Shown piece after piece: positions 51,266-63,581 of a DNA stretch of 64,000 bases. The notes beneath the pieces are model-generated. The model saw nothing but the letters and a program-made list of their open reading frames with translations, did no database searches and was not told the origin of the DNA. The DNA comes from Spirodela intermedia (Eukaryota; Streptophyta; Magnoliopsida; Alismatales; Araceae), in NCBI GenBank assembly GCA_902729315.2, contig LR746265.1, forward strand, positions 9,171,392 through 9,235,391, read 5' to 3'. How positions within the stretch are numbered: position 1 is the stretch's first letter; each line of letters starts with the position of its first letter. A program made the translations under genes and the position numbers.

Positions 51266-52302
51266 AACTCTCTCTCTCCATCATTATATTAAAAAATGGG
51301 CAACTATGAGATATGATGATAAAAATGGGTTCAGAGATTTTTATTTTCCTGCTCAGAAGTTTACATATTGAGTAACTAATTTGGGATTAGATTCTTATCA
51401 TCAATCGACAGGACGGCCACCGATCCCAATGATTGATTGACTGATTGGTGATTAGAAAAAACAAATCTTTAAAAGAAGTTAAAAGAACCGACGGGGCCTC
51501 TGGAACGAGCTCTTATCCAAATGGGCTGGAACGAGAGCTGACTCAACCTCCCTGTCCGATCTCTGCCACGGGGCGGAATTCCCTGTCGGATGACCCCCGG
51601 TCTCTCTTCAATCCTCAGCCGTGGAAAAGTCCCCCCGTTTGAGGTCCCGCCTGAGAGCCCAACCACCACCATGGCCGCGTCGTGAATCACATGCGCTGCG
51701 TCGACCCGAAAAATATCGTCTCTGGACGGGGACATCCTCCGACCAGCGCGATGAATCTTTAGCTCCCCAGCTCTCATCTCTTGATATTTATTTACCCTTG
51801 TGCCTGGGCATGATTCCCCAATTGCTTCCCCCCATCTTTTTTTCTCAGTGCACGGCAACCATTAATCAATCAGCTCCCCAATAGCGACGCCTTGGAGACC
51901 TCCCTCTCTACGATGAATTTCAATTTTGAGCCCAACTCCCAGCCCGATCGATACCCACTCCCTATCCTCCGCTATTTTTAATGTAGTACCGTGGGCGGGG
52001 AAGGCTCTGTGGAGAAAGAGACGGAATTCAAGCACGAGGAATGGAGTCCGCGTCAGAGAGCCCCGCCGGCCATAGCATATTATTGTCCGCGTGTGCGCTG
52101 TGGATTGGGCACAGCGATCGCCTCCCTAATCCCCGGTACGGAGGTGTATTCGACTGCATGTTAATATCCTCCCCACTGTGGAGGGGCTGAAGCTCACGTC
52201 AGAGGGACATTGGCGGGTTCCTACGCGGCCGGTTGTCCTCTCTCTCGTCGCTGTTAGTCGCCGGTGGAGTGAAGGACTTGGCATGATGTGCATCGGGTTT
52301 CC
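50904..52302. other. Intergenic region between URT1 and NUDT8-like genes
   Basis: URT1 3' flank, then a CT tract at about 51230-51261, then a GC-richer part (51,480-52,300) that probably holds the Nudix gene's promoter and leader. Short open frames there start with ATG at 51912 and 52042 but resemble nothing and stop quickly. Confidence 0.55.
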
Positions 52303-52517
52303 ATGTTTTTGTCGGGGTTTCTGGGCGGCCGTGTGGGTTATGAGAATATAAATGGACCATCTTCTGGCAGAGTTTGTAGCTGCGTGAGGGGTCGTTCAAG
52401 CGGGATGGTGAAGTCGAATGTTTTGTCCTTGGAGAGAAGCCTCTCCTCCCCATTTGTGGGGCGGAGGTGCTGCCGAAGAATCTGGGGAAAGCAATGTTCT
52501 TTGCCAGCCAGGGGTAG

Positions 52518-52583
<66 letters not shown>

Positions 52584-55501
52584 AAGGTTGTCTGAATTGA
52601 AGGGGGCTTCATGGTAAAAATTTACCGAAAGCGGGATAAATCCTTTATCCAGTTTCTCAGAGTTCGAATCATCCAGCCATTGCCGAAAACTGTGTGATTC
52701 TTACTCGGGTCTTCAAGCTCTACTCTTTAGTCTAATCTGTACGATCTGTACTCCGGTGCTTCAAACTCATTAATCCATTAAATTATGGAGTTCACAGGAG
52801 TTCCTTCTAGTTGATATTCTTCTACGGCTCTCGAGCCTTGTGTCTCACTGACCCAGGTCATCTTGCCAGATGTATCCTGCTCATCTGCTAGAATTTCCAG
52901 AAAAGGAATTGAGCTAGAGAGTCAGAAGAAGTTCCTGCCAAACGACTTGTCCAGAGGTTTTGGACTCAGTAAAGCATATAAAAGGCCATACACAAGAAAA
53001 AGCTACGTGCTGGATGCTGCAGACGACGAATACGACGGGGTCATCATTGATTCAGAGAGATTACCACATAATCCAAGTATCTTTGCCTCTGCTCTGCAGA
53101 CCTCCCTGTTTCACTGGAGATTGAAGGTATTCTTAGATAGCCGTATCTGGCCTCTGAATATAACAGACTGAAGCCCGCATTATTCCTTTTGATTCTAATT
53201 CGATGATCATTTAAATGGAGTGACATATTCTTTAAATATGTGTCAAGTCTGCAATAATAACGCAGTTCATATGTTTTTACCTAGGGGACTATGTGGATAT
53301 TTTGAAGGTTTTATTGCAAAGTGGGTGCTGGGTCGAGCTTGTTCATAAATTATGAACCGATCTAGTCACTATTCGTGTCACTCACTGTATCCTGATCGAA
53401 ACTTCTTCTTGTGTCTTGATCCAGGGGAAGAAAGGAGTTTGGCTCAAGCTGCCACTTGAGCTCTCTGATCTCGTGCCTATTGCTTTGAAGGTGGGAATCA
53501 TCTGAACACCCAGTATCTGTGGTCCACGTCGTGACCTCTCCCTTTTAATATGAGCCAGATCATAATTTAGATCCGAAAGTGGGTCATTTTGGCTCATAAT
53601 ATTTTAAAAACTGACTCATTAGGTTATGGACAGCACGCTATATTGTGTATACGCCATGCGAATGTTTTACTCAGACGCTCGTGTTGTGATCCAGGAAGGG
53701 TTCAAGTATCATCATGCAGAGGAAGACTATGTAATGCTAGCCTACTGGATTTCTGAAGGCCCCAGTATGCTTCCTGGGAACGCTTCTCACCAAGTTGGAG
53801 TCGGAGGATTTGTGATAAATGACAAAAATGAGGTAACGTCGATCAAGGAAAGGCTATATTTACGATCAGTTTAAATATTCCAGTGATTATTTACTGTTGT
53901 CCATCATTGAATCACAAGTGTTTTAAAAAAAAAAAAAATTCCATTGCTAACTAGTGATATAATATAAAATTTTCAATTAATACTATTTCTGTCCATCATT
54001 AAATCACGAGTGTTTGCTTTGTTTTTTTTTCATCAAAATTTTCATCTTCTGCAGGTTCTCGTGGTTCAAGAAAAACATTGTGCGCCTGCATTTTCTGGTT
54101 TCTGGAAGTTGCCCACTGGCTTCATTCTCGAGGTATTTATTCCTTTATCAATTTTGAAACTAGAAAATATACTATTCTTCTCTAAATTCGAGTTTTTTTT
54201 CTTTCCTTGGCTTGTCAGGCCGAGGAAATTTTCGAGGGAGCTGTGAGAGAAGTTAAGGAGGAAACTGGTGTAAGTTGCCAATCCATCACACTATTTATTC
54301 TTTATTAGTACTTGGCTGTTCCCTTAAAAGGATGGAAGAAGTGATCGAACTGTATTTAATCAATGATTCCTGATGAATATGCAGATTGATACAGAATTTG
54401 AGGAGGTAGTTGCCTTCCGGTAAGAACCTTTTTTTCCCCCTCATTTCCCAGTGTTTATATTAGAATATAATGATGCATAAAATTGCTGAATCAACCATCT
54501 GGATCTTCATAATTTAATTTGTTTTTCGACCCGGTGCCAAGAACAAATTTTAAATCTCTTGACTGCGCGATCGCATCAGTGGCATTTATTCTGTGTACTT
54601 CCCTTCTCAGGCATGCTCATCGCGTGGCATTTGAAAAGTCCGATCTGTTCTTCATCTGCATGCTGAGACCTTTGACGACCACAATTCAAATAGATGATCT
54701 CGAAATCCAAGCAGCCAAGGTGAGCCATGATCCCTGACGCTGTGGCTTTCCTTCATGTTTTACTAATGATGAGAAGAAGAAATGTTTCTGTGGAAATTGA
54801 GCAGCCAGAATTCACCTCCTCCTGGTAGTAGAACGTTGACAAAATCTTCGGGAAGGCTAACCTAGAAAATTTCATCTGGAACATATCTCCTCACATTGGG
54901 GACTGATTTTCTGAAATTATTGGGTAAATATCTGTGGCACAAAGAGTTTCCTTTGTGATCGTGGTTGACTTTTTCAGAAAACCCAGACGTGAAATGTTTT
55001 GCAAAGGATTTATCAATAACAACATCTGATGCCCTCTTCCCTCACTCCCCAGTGGTTGGCCTCCTCCTACTTCAAAGATGTGTTATTAGTAGAGAAGACC
55101 CACCCACATCTCGGTGGACTTGGTTTCTCAGATGGTTGGTCAATCTATAAAAATTAGAAACTGAAAGCTTCCCTTTTCCCCTCCCGCTCCAGTGGTTGCT
55201 CCTCGTTGGGCTGGTTCGTAGAGAAAGAGAGAAGAAAAGAGTGTTGTCCTATCTCTTCTATGGGATGTCTGCTCCCTCCCTAACTGTGTTGTCCTATCTC
55301 CAGTGGATGCCCCTCGTTGACTTCGTCGAGCAGCCGACCGTTCGGGGGGACCAGTTGTTCAGGAAGATCATTGATATCTGCATCAAACGTCTCTCCAAGC
55401 GCTACTGCGGGCTTTCAGCCCACCATTTGAGCTCGGAGTTCGACGGGACGTCCTCGTGTTTATACTACAACGTGCTGGACATTCCTGATTGCAGCAGCTG
55501 A
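52303..55501 (+). CDS. NUDT8: Nudix hydrolase, NUDT8-like
   Basis: Nine exons join in phase: 52303-52513, 52870-53126, 53425-53490, 53695-53832, 54055-54132, 54219-54269, 54385-54419, 54611-54719 and 55304-55501, about 380 residues. The Nudix box spans 246-268: GFILEAEEIFEGAVREVKE followed by ETGI, matching G-x5-E-x7-REUxEExGU with all metal-binding Glu present. It is preceded by HQVGVGGFVIN and WKLPTG. The plant NUDT2/6/7/8/10 front domain is present (DDEYDGVIIDSERLPHNP, KKGVWLKLPLEL, YHHAEEDYVMLAYWI). FRHAHRVAFEKSDLFFICML follows, and the end matches NUDT8 best (RYCGLSAHHL, SCLYYNVLDIPD). The Arg/Ser-rich exon 1 looks like an organellar transit peptide, but this exon and its start are the weakest part, chosen because donor and acceptor phases agree. 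Nudix enzymes cleave nucleoside diphosphates linked to another moiety; NUDT8's substrate is not settled. Confidence 0.9.
52521..52583 (+). repeat. (CT)n microsatellite just inside first NUDT8-like intron
   Basis: About 31 CT units with one interruption (CTCGCT near 52563). It starts only eight bases after the predicted donor at 52514. Confidence 0.95.
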
Positions 55502-56483
55502 AGGATTGGAAGCTGTGGGTCGTTGGATGGACGTCCCCGTCCAGCAGTGATAATCGACAGCAGTTGCTATTGGAAGCTGACCATATCGTGACCTCAAATA
55601 GCAACGAGCCGAGCAATCCAGCTGTGATGAAGAAGAAGCTACTCTTCCAAGGTTTACTGTATGTGGGCTTCACTGGAGGCGGGAGGTCTGGTTCTGGGTA
55701 CTGCGACCAGAAGCTTTGTTTCTTTTTTAATGTACAGATACGACAGCGGGGGGGGGAGGGTGCATGTCCCATGTGTAGGCATCTAGTTCCTCACAATGCC
55801 TACCTTGGCTTACCTTACAGACGCTGATTCCCAGCTTCAGGGCGACATGAGTGAGCCAGAAGATTGTAGATAATAGTCTCTTGTGTGATCATTTAAGCGA
55901 TTAAATCTGCCTTTCAGGAAGAATACACTTTATTGGCAATAATCTCAAGCGTGTGCATGTAAAAAATATTTGGGAAGGAAGATACTTTTAGTTTCTGAAA
56001 AAGACAACTTCATTTAGAAAATATTTGGGAAAGAAGCCTTGCTACGGGACATGTTTCATGACTTTCTCTTTCACAGTAAGAAATGCCATAATCTCTCTCT
56101 CTCTCTCTCTCTTTCACAGTAAGCAAAAAGTTCACAATCTGAAATCTGAGGATCCAAGTGACGATGTCTCGGGCCACGCCATAAATCTAAATCTCCACAA
56201 TGGATGAAAGCCTTTTTATTAATAATAATAATAATGGTTACAGAGACAATTTCTCCGCAGGGGTAATCGACTTCAGCTTGCATCACACAATCTTTCAAAG
56301 AATGTTGGGTCTAAAAATCGACATTTACAAGTACAAATTTGAAAAACCATTTCCGACTCCACGCCGTTTTCCTTAGAATCCCTCTCCCAGAAGTTTCTTC
56401 ACATCCCATTTATCAAAAGCACACGGGCAAGCTTGAGCCGGAGATGGGAAAAAGAATCCCATAGTCAACGTGAGATATATCAT
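55502..56483. other. Convergent intergenic region between NUDT8-like and LPEAT2-like genes
   Basis: Shared 3' flank of two converging genes. It contains a short G run near 55749-55757, a CT tract at about 56093-56112 and an ATA-type repeat near 56218-56234. No coding sequence was recognised. Confidence 0.6.
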
Positions 56484-59400
56484 TCAGTAATAAACGTCCA
56501 TTGAGTCATGAGGCCTCTTGCTGACCAGAAAGACGGCGATCATCAGTGGGTTCTTCTGCAAGAACTCCATGAAGTCTCTCCTAGAGACCACCCCATCTTT
56601 GTCGACATCAAATGACCTGAAGAGCTCACGAAGCTGCAACCAGGAGAGGACAGTCAAGAAGCCTAGCGGCCATCATTGAGTAAAGATTAGTGCTCAAGAG
56701 CTTACAGTTTCCGAGGAGATTCCAGGGATTGCGGATCCAACGACCTCCCCCAGCTGCAGAGGCCAGACGGGTCAGAGCCTCAAACACCTCATGCCCCCAC
56801 ACGTAGAACAGACAAGGAAGAAATTACCTTCTCTCTCGACAGAAGATCCCCACTGCTGCATTCACTGAAGATTTCCCCACACGTCTGCTGAAATGACGCC
56901 TGCTTTAATATGCTGCCGGAGCCCAGCAAAAACTGCATCGGTTCGGGTCATCCCAATTAAAATATAGTAAGCAGGCCATCTCCTCTGGGAAATCAGGCTT
57001 CTTTTATAAGGACAGTATTTTCTCTACTTTACACCGGAATAGCAAGTGGAAATCACTTAATTGGGGAAGCAAGTGGATCAATAAAGTATCCGAATTCTAA
57101 GGAAAAATCATTGTTGATATAGTCCAAGACCTCAAAGTAAATTCACGTTTGGAGAAATGCAGTCCACAATAACTATGCTCTTGAATGGAACGAGAATTTG
57201 AGATTATTGAGGATACTGGTTCTCTCTTCCTACCTGTCGAAAGGTTATAAATCCTTTGTTCTCCACATCGACGAATCGAAAAACCTTCATAATGAAATGC
57301 ACGGCGTCACATCACTATGGTACGTCAGTGAAAAATTATAAATCAATACCCTATTCGATTAAATAATTGCAGAAAGAATCTAAACATGAAAAAGGTCTGC
57401 ATGAATATGATAGTACACACAGTTACTCGTCAAGGGGAAAGCCAAGCGATTAAAAACAACTGTGCCGTGCCATTTTCCTAAAATACTTCCATGACCACAA
57501 CTATATCAGTATCTACAGTGATCTAAGCAAGCATTCGGCCAGAGAATCACCATCCAAAGCCATACAAATGCTCGATATGAGTTGCTACTGTCAGAAGCCT
57601 TTTGAACTGACAGGAAAGCTCAAGTCTGATAAACTTTTGAACAAACTTGGCGGTTACCTCAGTTCATAGAGCGAATCTCATCAGTTCCTCTTCTCATCAT
57701 GTGAATCTTCGGCGGGGTCTACACAGTTTTTGATTGAGGTGAAAAGGAAACCTAAACCGGGGTTTAAAATGCAACTGAGGACGCCCGACTTGGAAACATG
57801 ATGGAGCCCAAATAATTACCAGAAAACAGACATAGATAGATGCATAAACTTTCATTTTTTCTTTTTTTTTTCTTTCAACCTAGTCTCCAGCTTAACGTTC
57901 AGCAAGCCCTGAAAAATCAAAGGAAAGAGATATTGCAAAGAAGAACGGAGGATGCAAAAATGAACACTGACCTTCTCGGAGAGTGGACTAGAAGGACCCA
58001 AGTGCATAGATGTTAGAAAGTCATGAAAATCAACCCGACCACTGAAATAGTGACACAGCATAAATAGCTCGGTTATTATAGAGTAAAATCTCCCAGATGT
58101 CATATAAAGAATGCAAATAGCAACTATTTCGCACCAGTTTGAATCATAATCCAGTCGACTTCAATGAAAAGCCAGAATTCAAAAGAAAAACTAATTCATG
58201 ACCATCTGGAAGTGACTATCTTGCAAAACTGTAAAGATGGATGTGCTGCCAACTCATCACTGAGATTAATCAACACTTGAGCATTCTTAATGAGAAAAAA
58301 AAAAATTGGAAAGCACATGCGGCTAGAACATTAGTTACATGCATAGTGTGCGAAATCAGCTGATTTCGACCTTTACTCCACCTCCCAATCCCAGTGAACA
58401 TCAAAAAAAAAGAGTAAAAGCACCGAATCGTGTCTGAACGGCCCACTTAGTTGAGAAAATTGGTCTGAGAACAATATTGTCCCAAAGAGATTTGATGGAT
58501 GAGGAATCCAGGTATGTATTTTTGGAAGTGGAATACTGTAAACACGATAGAAGAAAGGATTAGGTGGCACAATTGTTTGAAAGATGGAGACAGAGCTGTG
58601 AGCTTCATAACAAGGAATCCTATCTCATGCTTGACTGATCGAATAACGAAATGATAAAAGTTCTTTGATCAAAGATACATCGTTACAGAAGAGAAATACT
58701 AATATTGCCATAGGATGCAAGCGCATGTGGCTAAACTTAATGCAGATCCTTCAGGTTCCAAGAATGTGAGTCACTGTCACAAAAGTAATAAAAAGAAAGT
58801 GTTGACAGTTGCATGTGCTTATGTAAAGATAACGGTAACCGTAATCTGACCAAAGCTTAATGGCGAGGAGCAAAAGCAGCAGGATGTAGAAATGATGCTT
58901 TTGTTTGAAGCAAGAAATCTCCCTAAGGAGTGTGGCATAACAGCTAGCAGCAGAAAGTATAACCATAACTAAATTAACGTCAACGAATGGAGGACCTCAT
59001 AAAAGAGGAGTAGCTGGGACAGAGAACATGAGAAACTGAAGGGAGTAACAGTGAGCCATATCAAGGAGGGAGTGCATATTAGCATAGACAAGAAAGGTAG
59101 AAGCCTAAGACCGCATTTTCAGACCCTTGGAGGTTCCAGGTAAACAAAAAATTGTCGAAAGATCATATCTGAATGATTTCTCTACTTTTGGAGCCAAAGT
59201 TATTTGATTCAGGGTTTCAGAATTTGGGATCCATCGACCATATGGTGTGTACACAAACAACTTTTCTGTTGTTTATGGCACAACATATTATCACTGATCT
59301 TACTAAGCATTAGGGATATTTTGAAGTTTTATTTTGATTATGAAATATAAATCAATAATTTTTTTTTTTAAGATGAAGTAAATATAAAAAATTCACATTA

Positions 59401-60861
59401 ACGAACTTAAATTCACATCAAGAGTTTAAATAAAAAAGGTAAATATTCATCTAAATTAGATAGATCCAATTGAACAAATCGAAGATGAAAATATTTGCAG
59501 AAGGAAGTAAATCAAATTTTCTAGAAAACTGAATATTACTTGGAATCTGGGTTCATGTCAAGGAACTTATCCAAGAATTCCAAAGCTTCTGATGTAGTGA
59601 CATTCACTAACTACAAAAGATGGTTACATTAGATCGACAGAAATTCCAGGAATAATCAAAAACTAAATAAAATAGATATAAAAGATTTATTGAATAATGA
59701 AACCAAAAGTGCAGCAACATTTCTTTAATTTCCAGAAAACTAAACTAGAGAGGCTCATTAATACAAGCTAATATTGAAAACCATATAACATATTTTACAG
59801 ATACATTACTAGAAACGATCTATAATTAGAAGAATATCCAGTCTCAAAAATAGTCCTAAGAATTCCGTATTAAAACCTCCAAGAGCCGCTAATGACACAT
59901 CCTTTTGGGATTTTTCAGAACTGTACATCATTGGAAATGAATGATGACAAATGATGAAACAATTATGTCGGTGGATAAACTGATGTGAAAGTATTTGAGG
60001 GGTTTTATAGTCGCATGAAGTAATAAAGCCACTCATTCAAGCTCACAGATTGAGGTCTTTATGACACAGATGAACAAACATGAACGTCGGCCGTTGGTCC
60101 TGAAAGTAATTCCTTTCCGAACATAAGGATTGCATACTTCTGGGAATATCCTCTACAAAATTGCCTTCTAAAATAAATACCCCAAAAAAATTCAAAAGTG
60201 AGGTAGAATTTCAAATAAAAATCCACATATACCTCAACATGAGACGCAGCATTCAGTGGGTTCTAGTATCTCTGTTGTTTAGACCAAAAAACAAAGCACT
60301 ACTTGGTGAAACAGGAGATTGATACTGTGACAACAATTAACAATTGAATTGGGGATGGAGATTGATACATCGAAAGGATTAGCAGTCGGAAGTTGTGTAC
60401 TATTGGATCATTGCAACTTGTTATGATTTCAGGGTCAAATAAGTTCAATGACCTATTAAGCTCGATCCATACTGTCCATAGGTGATCCTGTTTGGCGATT
60501 GAAAGTTTTTTGATACAAATTACAATAAACATATCATCTCAAAATCTTTGCCGGGATTTTCCATAAAGTGAAACCGGTAACACAGGTAAAACTTATCCAC
60601 CAAAAACAGATATACAACTTCATATAATTAGAGAATTATGTGCATGAAATAATTTCATGAAGGTTGAAGAAACAAACTTCATTATTTGCTTAATCACATT
60701 GATTCAGGGGAGCTGAAAGAAGCAGCACAGCTAGGGAAGTGCATCAAGTAGTGGCAATCGAGACAGTTTAGACTTTCTACCAAAAGCAAGCGTGCATTAC
60801 TTAAAGTTGGACTTACACTCTCAACCCACGCCATCTCTACCATGTAAGCAGAGGGTTTTTC
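56484..60861 (-). CDS. LPEAT2: LPEAT2-like lysophospholipid acyltransferase, C-terminal EF-hand part; 5' exons not in view
   Basis: Eight exons join in phase: 60817-60861, 59540-59610, 57972-58041, 57234-57284, 56828-56932, 56706-56753 and 56484-56633 (seven listed segments are those I can place firmly; the acyltransferase exons are upstream). They encode KPSAYMVEMAWVES, VNVTTSEALEFLDKFL, GRVDFHDFLTSMHLGPS, EKVFRFVDVENKGFITF, QTCGEIFSECSSGDLLS, LGEVVGSAIPGISSET and FRSFDVDKDGVVSRRDF. This order matches the C-terminal region of Arabidopsis LPEAT2, a lysophosphatidylethanolamine acyltransferase of the secretory membranes with a tail of EF-hands. Only the last loop (DVDKDGVVSRRD) is a full calcium-binding EF-hand. 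The catalytic HX4D and membrane segments were not found to 64,000, so they lie beyond the window, past the retrotransposon fragments. The stop is at 56484-56486. Read the exon count as seven. Confidence 0.88.
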
Positions 60862-61634
60862 CTGGACAGAAAATTGAAGAACAACAAATAGATTAGTAAA
60901 CAGGAAAGTCAATAGGAGTGGCATTTCCTTCAATGTGAACTTTATTCAAGGATGAACTCATGAAATAATGAGGATAAAGGTATTGGCCAAGTTAGCTTAA
61001 TTTCAAGCCTTCCAAGACCAAAAATATATATTTTCTTGGGCAGCCTTGGATACAGGTCTTGCTTATATCAGTGTTTATATCAAGAATATCTGTAACTGAA
61101 TTACCATAGGAATTAGGCATAGCATTGAAAGCATGATCAAGAAAAATCAATACTTTTCTATGGCATAAAGTTCCCCAAATGCCAACAAGAATGATAATAT
61201 TAACAAATAAAAGTTTATAATAGTATTGCAAGTCCAACCTTTATAAATGAAAGCTTGTAGTTTTACACCCTCACTAGTTTTGGCAAGACATATGACTTTC
61301 TGAAAAACATGGGACTGGAACCCCTCAGAGACAAACTTGCCAACTTCACCATCACTATCATCATCATCAAGCCCACATCCACCAGTCTGGGTTCAGCTTA
61401 ATGTACCTTGCCTAGGGACCAAGGTATCCCACTTATGGTTTAAACTGAGCCTAAGTTCCACAATACCCCAGGAACCCCTCAGTGGAGCTCCAATAATTTA
61501 TGTTCCTTACAAAGAGCACTTTTCACAGGAGGAAAGTCACTGCATTCCCCTAACCTTCACTGCCTCCGATCCATCAACTGCTCCATCTTTTCAATAAAAA
61601 TAATGTTGACTAGCTCGGCAAGATGAAAGAGAGA
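60862..61634. other. Probable LPEAT2-like intron sequence
   Basis: AT-rich sequence upstream (in transcript terms) of the first LPEAT2-like exon seen. No exon was recognised and no repeat stands out before the LTR at 61635. Whether it is intron depends on the 5' exons lying beyond the right edge. Confidence 0.4.
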
Positions 61635-62140
61635 TGTTAGGGTCCTAAAACAGGGACCAAAACAAGGGTAGAAACTAGGGTAGCAACCAGGGAAATTAAC
61701 TGAAAGGAACAGGCGAAAATAACTCCACCGAGACAGAAAATAGGAAAGAACAGAACAAGGGTTTCCGGAGGAAACTCTAAAACAGTTGGGGATGAGTTTG
61801 AGAGCGCCCCACTCTCCCACTGACTTCTTCCAAAAGTGCCCCATAGTGAGGATCCTTAAGGGTCCTTATACCCATTCTCCTTCATGGTCCCTTGGCCCAG
61901 CTTCCTTTGACCCATCTACATTTTAACCTTCCCTCTCCAGGCTGAAGTAACTCGGACATTGGGCCTGGTATTGGGCCCAACAGTTCCGGACCTAACAAAC
62001 CCCCCCTCCTCCCCCACACCTATTTGTTCCACCTTGTCCACAAGATGGAAGTCAGGAAACTGGTGATGGATGGTTGATGCTGCTTCCCAAGTAGCTTCAA
62101 AGTCAGGTAGACCCTTCCATTTGATCAGGACCTCCATTCC
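61635..62140 (-). mobile_element. 3' end of a Ty3/gypsy (chromodomain) retrotransposon: integrase tail, polypurine tract and LTR
   Basis: Reading the minus strand: a chromodomain-type integrase end (MEVLIKWKGLPDFEATWE, then FPDFHLVDKVEQ; 62030-62137), a polypurine tract of G and A at about 62000-62016, and then an LTR at 61635-61997 (363 bases). The LTR has matching inverted ends, TGTTAGGTCC and GGACCCTAACA. The frame ahead of the chromodomain is closed by a stop near 62158, so the copy is dead and 5' truncated. No 5' LTR or target-site duplication could be identified. Confidence 0.85.
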
Positions 62141-63581
62141 GGTGGTGCCTTGGAGAGTCTCTACACTGCTCCTGGTTGGACTTCCGTTTGGTGTTGGTAG
62201 ACTTGGTCTTCATACAGGATTGGGCCTGTGTTAATGCTGCTCCAGCAGCAAGCCATCCTTATTGTTAAGATAAACTGAAACACTACTGATGTCCGTGATA
62301 AGATTAAATACCACTCTTCTTGCCATGGCCCAGAGATCCTTATCAACACTAAATCCACCATTTTCAGGGCTTTCCATTCCCTGGTAAAGTTCAGGTTTCG
62401 AAACATTGATTTCAGCTCCAATACTGGTTCCCAAATCCACCAAACTCAGGTTGGGGCTAAATTCCATTAATGCAACTAAAATGGGTCTATTGCAGAATAT
62501 GACTCACTTGGACATACAGATTGTCATCTGTGTATCAATACCGTCATCATGAGGGGAATATGTATTCCTCGTCAGAAAAGTAACAGCAACCAAATTAGTA
62601 GTAGCATCATCTTGAGCCTCATTGCAGCCAGAATTATTTATCCTTTCCGCTAGCAGCCAAAAGGCTTTCCTTTTTGTCCTTTCTTTATCCTTTCCTCTGG
62701 CAGCTAGAATTATTTCCTCCAGAAGCTCTAGTACTATTTCTTCGTCACTATGGTGATTTGGATGGTCACCCTTCACCCCTTTGTGGAACCTTTAACATTA
62801 TGAACGAAATTTCAGAAAATCCATTCAACTGGTGTGCTAACAAGAGAATTCACCCAGAGCAGGGGTTTATGATGCGGAAAAGGACTCGTTACAAACTTGA
62901 ATTCACCAAAAGACCAAGCAGGATTCAGGAACCATTTGACCATGTGCCAGTGAAATGGACAATTCAAGTGAGTATACTAGGAGTGCGCCTTTTTTGTGTA
63001 AGAGCTGAGCTGGCAGCTCGTTTTTATTGAGTGGAGAAAGATTTTCAGCAGGGCTAAAATCAAGATCTTTCAAAAAATGAGAGAATTGATGGTTGGATAG
63101 GAATTGACAACAGTATGGATGAGTGACAACCTTGTTTCATTGTCGTATCTAGCTCATACCTTCATGTTTTGGAGCCAGAAACATCTCAAGACTATCAAAG
63201 ATGCGAGAGTAAGGGTCAACGAGTTTCTGAAGTTTCTCCACGTCGTGTTGGAGGTTCATCAATTTCTATTGCTGTGGGCTGCACGGGAACGAGCGTCCAG
63301 ACGGCCTTGGAGAATTCGATCACCTTGATAATGGAATCCCAAAGGGATGATGAAAAGGCAGTGTGGCCTAAAGAGCTTGTGCTAGCAACTGACAGGGCTT
63401 TTGCATCTCTCGCTATTGAAAGCTTGTGAGAGACGATTCACAATGAAGGGGAGTCTCCTGGGACTCCAAGCTGTCATCAGGAGAATGCAGACCTTGTAGC
63501 AAATGGTGTATTGCTCAAGACTAGACTTTCAAATTATGACAAATCAGATAGGTCTAAAGATGCCAAGGTTCGGATTGATTA
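62141..63581. other. Spacer between two inverted retrotransposon ends
   Basis: About 1.4 kb between the two gypsy 3' ends. It contains open stretches on both strands of up to about 118 codons, but none shows a motif I recognise as gag, protease, reverse transcriptase, integrase core or LPEAT2. It may be older element interior or host DNA. Confidence 0.45.

Noticed and set aside
52640-52690. TTCGAATC resembling a tRNA B box
   Set aside because: No matching A box or acceptor-stem pairing at the right distance; the surrounding bases do not fold as a tRNA.
62231-63429. Open frames between the two inverted gypsy ends
   Set aside because: No reverse transcriptase, integrase or LPEAT2 motif could be read; left unassigned.
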